From: Streptomyces sp. Go-475
GTDB taxonomy: Bacteria; Actinomycetota; Actinomycetes; Streptomycetales; Streptomycetaceae
Reading direction: 5' to 3'
Assembly: GCF_003330845.1 (NCBI RefSeq)
Contig: NZ_CP026121.1
Location: 2,399,501-2,463,500, forward strand
DNA: 64,000 bases
Positions 16,264-26,612 of the stretch are shown here, one piece after another. How positions within the stretch are numbered: the stretch's first letter is position 1; every line of letters starts with the position of its first letter. A program made the translations under genes and the position numbers. A model generated the notes under the pieces. The model ran no database searches. It was given only the letters and a program-made list of their open reading frames with translations, and was not told the origin of the DNA.

Positions 16264-17700
16264 TCAGCGGTCCTGCTGCGCGGCCGCCTCCCGGGGCAGC
16301 CAGACCCACATCAGCAGCGCCCCCGCCGCGAGCACCGCGGTCCCCACCCGGAACGCCGCCGCGTAGCCCTCCGTCAGGGCCTGCGGCGTGGTGCTCCCCG
16401 CCGACCGGGCTGCGGCCAGGGTGGACAGGACCGCCAGGCCGAGTGAACCGCCCATCGTGCGGGAGGTGTTGACGAGGCCGGACACCAGCCCGGCCTCTCC
16501 GGCGGGCGCGCCGGACGTGGCGAGGGAGGCGAGCGGTGTCGCCGCCAGGCCCGCGCCGAGCATCATCAGGACGCCGGGGATCAGGATGGCCGTCGCGTAG
16601 GAGCCGTCCGCGGTCATCGTGGACTGCCAGGCGAAGCCGGCGACGGCGACCAGCGTCCCCAGCACCGCCACGGTGCGCGGCCCGGCCCCCCGCATGAGCC
16701 GGGGCGCGAGCTTGGAGCCGAGGATGACGGCGAGGGAGCTCGGGACCAGGGCGAGGCCGGCCTCCAACGGGGTGTAGCCGAGGACGTTCTGGGCGTAGAG
16801 GGTCATGAAGAACCACATGCAGAACATCGCGGAGCCGCACAGGAACATCGCCGTGTTCGCCGAGGAGACCGCGCGCAGGCGCAGCAGGCCGAGCGGCATC
16901 AGCGGGCTCGCCGTGCGGGCCTCCACCGCGAGGAACAGCCCGATCAGCGACAACCCGGCGAGCAGCGGGAGCAGCGCGTCCGGTGCCGTCCAGCCCGCCG
17001 CCTCCGTCCGGGAGATGCCGTAGGCCAGGGTGCCGAGCCCGGCCGTGACGAGCAGCGCGCCGGGCAGGTCGAGCCGCCGCCCGTCCCGCTCCCGGCCCTC
17101 GGTGAGGAACCAGGCGGCCGCGCACAGCACCACGGCACCCACGGGCACGTTGATCAGCAGCACCCACCGCCAGGACAGCGTCTCCACCAGCAGCCCGCCG
17201 ACCAGGCCGCCCGCCGCGCCGCCACCGGCCCCGACCGCCGTCCAGGTCCCTATGGCCCGGGCCCGGGCGGCGCCCTCCGGCACCGAGGCGGTGAGGATCG
17301 TCAGCGTCGAGGGCGCCAGCACCGCCGCGCCCAGTCCCTGCACGGCCCGCGCGGCCAGCAGCTGCCAGCCGTCCAGGGCCAGCCCGCCGGCCAGGGAGGC
17401 GAGGGTGAACAGGCCCAGCCCGACGAGGAACATCCGCTTGCGGCCGTAGAGGTCCCCGGCCCGCCCGCCGAGCAGCATGAACCCGGCGAAGGCGATGGCG
17501 TAGGCGTTCACGACCCACTGCAGGCCCTGCTCGCTCAGCTCGAGCCCGGTCCGCATCGACGGCAGTGCCACGTTGACGACGGACACGTCCAGCACGACGA
17601 GGAACTGCCCGGCGCAGGTGAGCGCGATCACGAGCCAGGTGGGCGGCGCGGCCCGGCGGGGCGTACGGGTCGTTTCGGCGGCTTCGAGCATGGGTGTCAT
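16264..17700 (-). CDS. MFS drug transporter, DHA2 (14 TM)
   Basis: The 478-residue membrane protein has the DHA2/EmrB-QacA arrangement: about 14 hydrophobic segments, motif C-like LVVLDVSVVNVALP in helix 1, motif A GGRAGDLYGRKR in the first cytoplasmic loop and SWRWVLLINVP after helix 6. It is predicted to export drugs or secondary metabolites with proton import. ATG 17700 was chosen because the frame upstream enters the MITE-like element and loses the family pattern; a second ATG 9 bases in is also possible. No regulator is adjacent. The substrate cannot be assigned. Confidence 0.9.
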   Translation of the reverse strand: MTPMLEAAETTRTPRRAAPPTWLVIALTCAGQFLVVLDVSVVNVALPSMRTGLELSEQGLQWVVNAYAIAFAGFMLLGGRAGDLYGRKRMFLVGLGLFTLASLAGGLALDGWQLLAARAVQGLGAAVLAPSTLTILTASVPEGAARARAIGTWTAVGAGGGAAGGLVGGLLVETLSWRWVLLINVPVGAVVLCAAAWFLTEGRERDGRRLDLPGALLVTAGLGTLAYGISRTEAAGWTAPDALLPLLAGLSLIGLFLAVEARTASPLMPLGLLRLRAVSSANTAMFLCGSAMFCMWFFMTLYAQNVLGYTPLEAGLALVPSSLAVILGSKLAPRLMRGAGPRTVAVLGTLVAVAGFAWQSTMTADGSYATAILIPGVLMMLGAGLAATPLASLATSGAPAGEAGLVSGLVNTSRTMGGSLGLAVLSTLAAARSAGSTTPQALTEGYAAAFRVGTAVLAAGALLMWVWLPREAAAQQDR

Positions 17701-17740
17701 GCTCTCAACCACTCCATGCTCCTGGCATCGGGATTTCGGC

Positions 17741-17950
17741 CTAGGTCGTGTCCGCAAAGTTCCTCCGTCCGCCCGGAGGGCGGGCCCTGCGGCGTCTGGT
17801 GCGTGCTCTCGGCGTGCCGGGTGCAGTCCCTCGTACTGGACGTACTTGGGTCTGCGCCCGGTGCGGCGAGTGGGGGCACCCCCTGCTCGAAGAGCTTGGG
17901 GGAGCGTGCCAGGCGTCCGGGGCAGGAGGGACTTTGCGGACACGGCCTAG
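17741..17950. mobile_element. 210-bp MITE-like element
   Basis: The element is bounded by CTAG on both sides and has imperfect 26-bp terminal inverted repeats (left CTAGGTCGTGTCCGCAAAGT, right complement CTAGGCCGTGTCCGCAAAGT). It has no transposase and contains an internal hairpin around GGGGGCACCCCCTGCTCGAAGAG. Size and ends fit a non-autonomous miniature inverted-repeat element. It sits between the two divergent MFS genes, close to the start of the left one, and may affect their promoters. CTAG is itself a palindrome, so the exact target duplication is unclear. Confidence 0.85.
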
Positions 17951-18011
17951 GGCCACGGCGGATCCGGCCTCCCGTCCCAAGAGAAGGTCAAGATTTCGTT
18001 AGAGTGCCAAA

Positions 18012-18027
18012 GCAACGGAATAGTTGC
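18012..18027. promoter_or_regulatory. Inverted repeat upstream of MFS gene
   Basis: GCAAC-N6-GTTGC lies about 70 bases upstream of the MFS start codon in a locally A/T-richer stretch, typical of an operator for a TetR- or MarR-type repressor. No regulator gene is adjacent, so the binder is unknown. Confidence 0.4.
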
Positions 18028-18095
18028 CTGCGCATACGAGGTTCGCACTCCACGTAACCGTGCACGCCCGACCCCCGGCCTGGAGGCCTCTCTCA

Positions 18096-20655
<2,560 letters not shown>

Positions 20656-20762
20656 CAGAACGGCTGGGCGGGTGAACCGCGCCCTCCGTACCCCCTCCCG
20701 GTCGGCCCACGGGCGGCGTGGCGAGTCGGCGGGCGACCGGCGCTGCCCAAGGATCCGGGCGC

Positions 20763-21050
20763 GTGGCACACACCTTCGCAGAGCTCGTCGAGAAGCAGCG
20801 CGCGGCGGACGAGGCGTACGCCCGCGTGCGTGAGCTGCAGGACGCGTACGGGCCGCCCACCCAGACCGAGTGGAGCGACCGGCAGACCACCACCTGGGAG
20901 ACCGCCTGGCGCGCCTGGCGGGACCTCGCCCGGGACGTCCAGGCGGCGGTGACCGCGTACGCGAAGCAGGAGGAGACGCCCCGCCAGGAGATCGAGGCGC
21001 GGGTGAAGGAGGCGGTACGGCACGGCAGCGAGGGCGGCAACGCCGGATAG
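20763..21050 (+). CDS. 95-aa hypothetical helical protein
   Basis: A GTG-start frame encodes a 95-residue, highly charged protein that is predicted to be almost fully helical (AHTFAELVEKQRAADEAYAR, then ARDVQAAVTAYAKQEE). It contains five Trp/aromatic positions in its middle (TEWSDRQ, TWETAWRAWRDLA). No signal peptide, metal site or known domain is visible. AAGGA lies 9 bases before the GTG. Codon bias supports coding. It is probably a small conserved Streptomyces protein of unknown role, followed by a 71-bp tandem repeat. Confidence 0.7.
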   Translation: MAHTFAELVEKQRAADEAYARVRELQDAYGPPTQTEWSDRQTTTWETAWRAWRDLARDVQAAVTAYAKQEETPRQEIEARVKEAVRHGSEGGNAG

Positions 21051-21092
21051 CCGCCACCGACCGAGGACGCGCAACGGCCCGCTACGACCCTG

Positions 21093-21243
21093 CCGGCACG
21101 GAGGCGACGGCGGCGATGAGGGGGTGACCGCCACCCGTCGGGCCGTCCTCGGCCCGCTGCGCCCCGGCACGGAGGCGACGGCGGCGATGAGGGGGTGACC
21201 GCCACCCGTCGGGCCGTCCTCGGCCCGCTGCGCCCCGGCACGG
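21093..21243 (+). repeat. 71-bp perfect tandem repeat, two copies plus start of a third
   Basis: Units 21093-21163 and 21164-21234 are identical, and a third begins (CCGGCACGG). The array ends just upstream of the amidase start codon, so it lies in that gene's promoter or leader region. Perfect identity indicates very recent duplication. It codes for nothing that I can support. Confidence 0.92.
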
Positions 21244-21260
21244 CCGCTAGGGTGGCAGGC

Positions 21261-22211
21261 GTGTCGTACGCAGGCCCGGAATTCGAACCTCCCCAGCCCC
21301 GCCGCCCCCGCCGCGGCCCGCTGACCGTCGCGCTCGCCGCGCTCGTGCCGGGGGCGCTGCTCGGCTGGCTGGTGTACGAGACGGTGGGCGGCTCGGGGGA
21401 CGCGGGCGGCTCGGACCGGGCGGCCGTAGGGTCCACTCCGCCCGCCGCGCCGAGCAGCCCCTCCGACGACGCCAAGGAGCCGGGCACCTCCCCGGCCCCC
21501 TCGGACGCGCCCGCCCCGTCCACGCCCGCCGCCTCCGGCCCGCTCAAGGGCAAGGTCGTCGTCATCGACCCCGGGCACAACCCGGGCAACTTCCAGCACC
21601 CGTCCGAGATCAACCGCAAGGTGAACATCGGGACGAACTGGAAGGAGTGCGACACCACGGGCACCTCCACCAACGACGGGTACACCGAGGCGAAGTTCAC
21701 CCTGGACGTGGCGCGCCGGATGCGCACGCTCCTCGAAGAGCAGGGCGCCACGGTCAAGCTGACGCAGGACGACGACCGGCCGTACGGCCCCTGCGTGGAC
21801 GAGCGGGCCCGGATCGGCAACGAGGCGAAGGCCGATGCCGTGGTCTCGGTCCACGCGGACGGCTCGGGCGCGGGCAACCGCGGCTTCCACGTCATCCTGC
21901 CCGGCGCGGTGCACGCGGGCGCCGCCGACACCCGTGCCATCGTCGGCCCCTCCCGGGACCTCGGCGAGCGCGTCGCGGGCCGCTTCGTGGCCGTCACCGG
22001 CAGCGCGCCCTCCAACTACATCGGCGACGGCAGCGGCCTCGTCACGCGCGAGGACCTCGGCGGTCTCAATCTGTCAACGGTTCCCAAGGTGTTCATCGAG
22101 TGCGGCAACATGCGCGATAGCAAGGACGCGGCGTTGCTGACCAGTGGCGCCTGGCGGCAGAAGGCGGCGCAAGGGATCTCTGAGGGAATCGTGCTTTTCC
22201 TGCGTGGGTAG
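21261..22211 (+). CDS. N-acetylmuramoyl-L-alanine amidase
   Basis: The 316-residue protein has a short cytoplasmic N terminus, one membrane segment (about residues 20-42, LTVALAALVPGALLGWLVY), a Ser/Pro/Ala-rich linker and an Amidase_3 domain (about 95-316). Zinc ligands are visible in VVIDPGHN, the conserved Glu in GYTEAKFTLD, the His in VSVHADG and the catalytic Glu in KVFIECGNM. It cleaves the amide bond between MurNAc and the stem peptide outside the membrane. GTG 21261 is taken as the start; GTG 21252 is an alternative. Its leader overlaps the 71-bp repeat. Confidence 0.92.
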   Translation: MSYAGPEFEPPQPRRPRRGPLTVALAALVPGALLGWLVYETVGGSGDAGGSDRAAVGSTPPAAPSSPSDDAKEPGTSPAPSDAPAPSTPAASGPLKGKVVVIDPGHNPGNFQHPSEINRKVNIGTNWKECDTTGTSTNDGYTEAKFTLDVARRMRTLLEEQGATVKLTQDDDRPYGPCVDERARIGNEAKADAVVSVHADGSGAGNRGFHVILPGAVHAGAADTRAIVGPSRDLGERVAGRFVAVTGSAPSNYIGDGSGLVTREDLGGLNLSTVPKVFIECGNMRDSKDAALLTSGAWRQKAAQGISEGIVLFLRG

Positions 22212-22369
22212 CACTCGGCGGGCCGGTCCCGGCGGACACCCTGATCGGGCGGACGATAGTGTCCTCCTTACGATGAGGGGCCACCCCCACGCTTCACACA
22301 GGGGCCAGACGGCGACAGGGTGACAGCGACGCCTCCACCGACGATGAGACGACCTACGAAGGACCTGAA

Positions 22370-23191
22370 GTGAATATCCGCTCCCTCACTCGAGGCGACG
22401 GCGTGGTGATCGGAGCAGCGGTATTGCTGTTCATCGCGTCGTTCTTCGACATCTATTCGATCGATGGTGCGCCCGACAGCCTCGAACTTCCGAGCCTCTG
22501 GGGAAGCGGGCCGGTGGTGCTCGGTGTCGTCCTGGCGGGAATCATCGGGGCCGCACTCGTCGTCGTCTCCCGGGGCCTGCCCCAGCCGCCGAAGGTCGCG
22601 GGGCTGGACCTGGGCCAGTTCGGGGCCGCCTTCACGGTCTTCGCCGCGTGGAGCGCCCTCGGCAACGTCTTCGACCCGGGCGGTGCCGTCGACAACGTCG
22701 GCAGCTCCTCCGACGGTCCCAGCGCCGGCACGGGCCTGATCCTCGCCCTCGTCGCCACGCTGCTCATGGCCGCCGCCGCCCTCGCCACCCCCCTGGTCCC
22801 CGCCCTCAAGGGCGCCCTCATCCCGGCCCCCCGCCCGGCCGCTCCCCAGCCCTACGGGGCTCAGCCGCAGGGTGGTTACGGCTACCCGGGCGCCCAGCAG
22901 CCCGGCGGCTACGGCCACCCGCAGCCGGGGCAGCCCTACGGTGGTCAGCCGCAGCAGGCGCAGGCCCAGCCGCAGCCGCAGCCGCCGGCCGGGGACTTCT
23001 CGCCGTTCTGGTTCGCGGTGCCGGTGCCGCGGCCGCTGTTCGCGGAGGACGGCTCGCCGACGCCCATCGCCGAACTCGCCCCGGGCACCTGGTACCTGGC
23101 GGTCGAGCAGCGCGGCGCGGCCCTGGTCGCCCAGACGCAGGACGGCCGCCGCGGTGTCCTCCAGGACACCTCCGGCATCCAGCGCGGCTGA
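22370..23191 (+). CDS. Four-TM membrane protein with Pro/Gln/Gly/Tyr-rich tail
   Basis: The 273-residue protein has about four hydrophobic segments in residues 10-150, a PQPYGAQPQGGYGYPG-type low-complexity stretch (about 150-205) and a short folded C-terminal piece (FWFAVPVPRPLFAEDGSP onwards). The pattern resembles the actinobacterial DUF5336 / 34-kDa antigen-like membrane proteins; no enzyme motif is seen. The GTG start has AAGGA 6 bases upstream. The tail may mediate weak protein-protein contacts at the membrane. A terminator follows at 23210. Confidence 0.75.
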   Translation: MNIRSLTRGDGVVIGAAVLLFIASFFDIYSIDGAPDSLELPSLWGSGPVVLGVVLAGIIGAALVVVSRGLPQPPKVAGLDLGQFGAAFTVFAAWSALGNVFDPGGAVDNVGSSSDGPSAGTGLILALVATLLMAAAALATPLVPALKGALIPAPRPAAPQPYGAQPQGGYGYPGAQQPGGYGHPQPGQPYGGQPQQAQAQPQPQPPAGDFSPFWFAVPVPRPLFAEDGSPTPIAELAPGTWYLAVEQRGAALVAQTQDGRRGVLQDTSGIQRG

Positions 23192-23209
23192 GCCCCCACG
23201 GTCTCCCGC

Positions 23210-23241
23210 ACGGCCCCTCGCCCTTCCGGGCGGGGGGCCGT
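23210..23241. terminator. Terminator hairpin
   Basis: ACGGCCCCTCGCCC-TTCC-GGGCGGGGGGCCGT is a near-perfect inverted repeat 18 bases after the stop codon of the membrane-protein gene. Confidence 0.85.
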
Positions 23242-23289
23242 TGCCGTACAGTCGTCGCCCCGTCAGCTGACACACCGTCAGGAGGCAGG

Positions 23290-24303
23290 ATGCGGCTCGG
23301 ACTCGCGCTCGGCTACTGGGGCCGCGGCCCCTCCCCCGGCCACGTGCACCTCGCGCAGGAGGCGGAGCGGCTCGGCTACGACTCCGTGTGGACGGCGGAG
23401 TCCTGGGGCTCGGACGCCTTCACGCCGCTCGCCTGGATCGCCGCGCACACCACCCGCATCCGCCTCGGCACGGCGGTCGCGCAGATGGCGGCCCGCCCGC
23501 CGACCACGACCGCGATGCACGCCCTGACCCTGGACCACCTCTCCGGCGGCCGCCTGCTGCTGGGCCTCGGCCTGTCCGGCCCGCAGGTCGTGGAGGGCTG
23601 GTACGGCCGCCCGTTCCCCGCCTCCCCGCTCACCGCCACCCGCGAGTACGTCGCCGTCCTGCGGCAGGTGCTGCGCCGCGAGGCCCCCGTCGAACTGCCC
23701 GGCCGCTTCCACTCCCACCCCTACCGCGGCCCGGACGCCACCGGTCTCGGCAAGCCCCTCAAGCCGATCACGCACCCGCTCCGCGCCGATCTGCCGGTCC
23801 TGCTCGGGGCGGAGGGGCCGAAGAACGTCGCCCAGACGACCCGCATCGCCGACGGCTGGCTGCCGCTGTACTGGGCGCCGACCCGGCCGGAGGTCTACGG
23901 CCCGGCCCTGGCCGAACTCCCCGAGGGCTTCCTCGTCGCGCCGATGGCCCAGGCCCGGGTCTGCGACGACGTCGCCGAGGGGCTGCTGCCGGTGAAGGCG
24001 ATGCTCGGCTTCTACATCGGCGGGATGGGCCACGCGACCAGGAACTTCCACGCCGACCTGATGGCCCGCATGGGGTACGGGGAGGAGGCCCGCCGGATCC
24101 AGCGGCTGTTCGCGGAGGGCCGCCGCGAGGAGGCCGTCCGCGCGGTCCCGGACGCCTTCGCCGACGAGATCTCCCTGGTCGGCCCGCGCGAACGCATCGC
24201 GGAGCGGCTGGAGTCGTGGCGCGAGGGGCCGGTGACGGACCTGCTGGTCCTGGCGCCCGATCCGCACACCCTGCGGGTGCTCGCCGAGCTCAACTCCCGC
24301 TGA
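23290..24303 (+). CDS. LLM class F420-dependent oxidoreductase (Rv3520c-like)
   Basis: The 337-residue TIM-barrel protein belongs to the luciferase-like F420 family: LGLALGYWGRGP at the N terminus, TAESWGSDAFTPLAW, LDHLSGGRLLLGLGLSGPQVVEGWYG, and PVLLGAEGPKNV for F420 phosphate binding. It closely follows the pattern of mycobacterial Rv3520c, which is reported as a KstR-regulated gene. It should catalyse hydride transfer using F420 on an unknown substrate. ATG 23290 follows AGGAGG. I found no KstR-type box in its 100-bp upstream region. It is convergent with the next gene, with a 7-base gap. Confidence 0.9.
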   Translation: MRLGLALGYWGRGPSPGHVHLAQEAERLGYDSVWTAESWGSDAFTPLAWIAAHTTRIRLGTAVAQMAARPPTTTAMHALTLDHLSGGRLLLGLGLSGPQVVEGWYGRPFPASPLTATREYVAVLRQVLRREAPVELPGRFHSHPYRGPDATGLGKPLKPITHPLRADLPVLLGAEGPKNVAQTTRIADGWLPLYWAPTRPEVYGPALAELPEGFLVAPMAQARVCDDVAEGLLPVKAMLGFYIGGMGHATRNFHADLMARMGYGEEARRIQRLFAEGRREEAVRAVPDAFADEISLVGPRERIAERLESWREGPVTDLLVLAPDPHTLRVLAELNSR

Positions 24304-24310
24304 GCGGCGG

Positions 24311-25060
24311 TCACCAGAAGATCGCGATGGCCTCCAGCGTCACCTCGCGGGTCTCCTCGCGCCAGCCGGTCATCTTGCCGAGGCAGCGGGCCGTGAAGGT
24401 GCCGGCCGGGATCGAGCGGCGGGCGTTGCCGGGGGCCACGACGCGCATGTACACGGGGGGCTGCTCGTCGCCGTACTCGGCCCGCAGGACGAAGCCCTCC
24501 GTCACGTCCGGCACGCGGGTGAACACGCCTTTGACCGAGACGAACTCGCCGATGCGGCTCAGGGTGACCGCACGGCCGTCGGCCAGGTTGTCGGCGAGGT
24601 TCCGGTTCGGGACGACGGTCAGGGTCGTCAGGTCGGCGTGGACGATGGCGTCGGCCCGGTCGAAGGCCTCCAGGACCACGCCGATCACGTTGATCGGCTT
24701 GTCCTTGCGCACGAACTTGCGGAACGTCTCCTGGCTGACGTCCCGCTTCAGCCGGAACCGGAACAGCCAGGTCAGCACCCGGCTCCAGAAGCCGACACTC
24801 GTGTCGACCTTCGTCCGCAGCTCGACGGCCTCCTCCAGCGCGGACCGGTAGTTGCCGAGTTCGTACAGGTCCATCACCGCCTGCTCGTCCAGGTACAGGC
24901 AGATGCTGTACGCCGACTGCCAGCGCCGCAGGTGCCTGCGGCGCTCCCGGGCATGGCGCACCAGGACCACCGCGAGCACCACCGCGCCGGCGGCCGTCAC
25001 CAGCCAGACCGTCATCCACGGCCACCAAAGGCTCCACCACAGTGCGTCAGTGACAGCCAC
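24311..25060 (-). CDS. Single-TM hypothetical protein, third gene of VWA operon
   Basis: The 249-residue protein has one N-terminal membrane helix (residues about 8-35, Trp-rich LWWSLWWPWMTVWLV), then a basic stretch and a soluble domain with a helical region (SAYSICLYLDEQAVMDLY) and a beta-rich C-terminal part (SRIGEFVSVKGVFTRVPD). I recognise no domain. The GTG start has AAGGAG 4 bases upstream and overlaps the VWA gene by 14 bases, so the two are translationally coupled. Its role is probably tied to the VWA lipoprotein and the anchored binding protein in the same operon. Confidence 0.75.
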   Translation of the reverse strand: MAVTDALWWSLWWPWMTVWLVTAAGAVVLAVVLVRHARERRRHLRRWQSAYSICLYLDEQAVMDLYELGNYRSALEEAVELRTKVDTSVGFWSRVLTWLFRFRLKRDVSQETFRKFVRKDKPINVIGVVLEAFDRADAIVHADLTTLTVVPNRNLADNLADGRAVTLSRIGEFVSVKGVFTRVPDVTEGFVLRAEYGDEQPPVYMRVVAPGNARRSIPAGTFTARCLGKMTGWREETREVTLEAIAIFW

Positions 25061-26612
25061 GGATCTCCTTGAAAGCCTCGGAAAGGGACGAGCCGCCGGC
25101 CTCCACCATCCGTCCCCCCGTCCGCGCCGCCGCGCGCCGCAGCTCGCGCGCGTCGGCCTCGCCGAAGTGGACGGGGTAGGTGGGGACGGCGGCGCGCACG
25201 GCGGCGGGCAGGGCCTGGTGACGGCGTACGAACTCCGCGTACGACAGGCCGGCGTTGTTCTCGCCGTCCGTCATCAGGACGAGGGAGACGGAGCGGTCGG
25301 GGTCGGCGGCCAGTGCGCGGGCGGCGGTGCGGTAGCCGTGGTCGAGGGCGGACCACACGGCGGTGGCGTCACCGTAACCGCCCCGGGCGACGGTGTCGGC
25401 GAGCGCGTCGAGGTCCTTCGGCCCGGTGACGGTGACGGTCTTCTCCGCCAGCACCCGGCCCCCGAACCGGACGACGGTCAGCCGCTCGCCCCGGTAGAAG
25501 CGGGTGAACTTGCCGGAGGCGGAGGGGTCCGCGCCGCTGAGTCCGGCGAAGGCCTCGCGCAGGGCGGCCATGCGGGCACCGCGCATCGAGCCGGAGAAGT
25601 CGAGCAGGAAGACCACCTGGCTCGGGGTGCGGCGGTCGGGGTCGCCGTAGTCCGCCAACAGGGTCGTGATGACGGCTGGTTGGTCGGGGAAGAAGAGGGC
25701 GTTGCCGACCGGTTCGCGCAGTGGAGCGTCCCGGGGGACCGTCGTGCTCACGGGGCGGCGCAGCGTGTGCCGCATGATCTGCCGCTGCACCGGGTCGCGC
25801 CGCAGCCACTGCGTGACCTTGTCGTACGCGGCGCGGTGGGCCGGGTTCAGCAGGAGCAGCGGGAAGTCCGCCAGGACCATGCCGTCCTCGGGGCGGACCA
25901 CCTCCAGGCGGTTCTCGAGGCGGCCGGTGGCGTTGAGGGCGAGCAGGTCGGACTCGTAGCTGATGAGGGCGTTGGTCTCGTCCTGGTGGTCGACGTAGGA
26001 GTCGACGAGGGCGGGGCCGGTGTCGGCGGTGAGGGTCTGCCCGGAGCGGAAGCCGCGCAGCCGGTCGCAGGAGACGTCCTCGGGGCGCAGCGCGGCTCCG
26101 GTGCCGGCCGCGGCGGTGGCGACGCCGACGAGGGCGGCGAGTCCGCTGCCGGCGTGCCGGGGGTCGGCCATGCCGAAGCGGACGGTGCCGTCGGCGGCGG
26201 CGTCGGCGATGTCGGCCCAGGTGAGCCGGGAGCCGGGCACCTGGGCGCGCAGCTTGTGCGCCACGTCCGGCTTCAGGCCGATGACGACGGGGGACGTCAT
26301 GGTGGGCGTGCGCTGGAGCCCCCGGGTGGCGTTCTTGTCGGTGAGGCGCAGGTAGCGGTCGGAGGACAGCCACGCGAGGTCGTGCCCGCCGCGGTCCGGG
26401 GTCTTCGTCTCGGCGTCGGCCCGGAGGTCCAGGCGCAGGTCGACGCCGGTCTCGTCCTTCAGCTCGCTCAGCAGTGGGGCCAGTACGGCGAGGTCGGGAC
26501 TGGCGAGCACGCGCAGCCGGACCGTGTCGTCGCCGCCGTCGCCCGAGCAGGCGGTGAGGAAGGTGGCCACGAGCGCCAGGCAGAGCGCCGTCAGGCCCGC
26601 GCCGCGCCTCAC
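25047..26612 (-). CDS. Lipoprotein with solute-binding and von Willebrand A domains
   Basis: The 521-residue protein starts with a lipoprotein signal (VATFLTACSGDGG, lipobox Cys near 22). Residues about 35-310 resemble a type II periplasmic solute-binding fold (LRVLASPDLAVLAPLLSELKDETGV). Residues about 325-520 are a VWA domain with an intact MIDAS: LDFSGSM, a downstream Thr and MTDGENN. Such a protein can bind a ligand in a metal-dependent way outside the membrane. The GTG start overlaps the upstream stop codon (GTGA). It is the central gene of a coupled three-gene operon. The partner ligand is unknown. Confidence 0.85.
   Translation of the reverse strand: MRRGAGLTALCLALVATFLTACSGDGGDDTVRLRVLASPDLAVLAPLLSELKDETGVDLRLDLRADAETKTPDRGGHDLAWLSSDRYLRLTDKNATRGLQRTPTMTSPVVIGLKPDVAHKLRAQVPGSRLTWADIADAAADGTVRFGMADPRHAGSGLAALVGVATAAAGTGAALRPEDVSCDRLRGFRSGQTLTADTGPALVDSYVDHQDETNALISYESDLLALNATGRLENRLEVVRPEDGMVLADFPLLLLNPAHRAAYDKVTQWLRRDPVQRQIMRHTLRRPVSTTVPRDAPLREPVGNALFFPDQPAVITTLLADYGDPDRRTPSQVVFLLDFSGSMRGARMAALREAFAGLSGADPSASGKFTRFYRGERLTVVRFGGRVLAEKTVTVTGPKDLDALADTVARGGYGDATAVWSALDHGYRTAARALAADPDRSVSLVLMTDGENNAGLSYAEFVRRHQALPAAVRAAVPTYPVHFGEADARELRRAAARTGGRMVEAGGSSLSEAFKEIRGCH

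Noticed and set aside
21093..21243. Direct repeats considered as CRISPR
   Set aside because: The units are contiguous without spacers, and no cas genes are present. The same holds for the arrays at 4661 and 33255.
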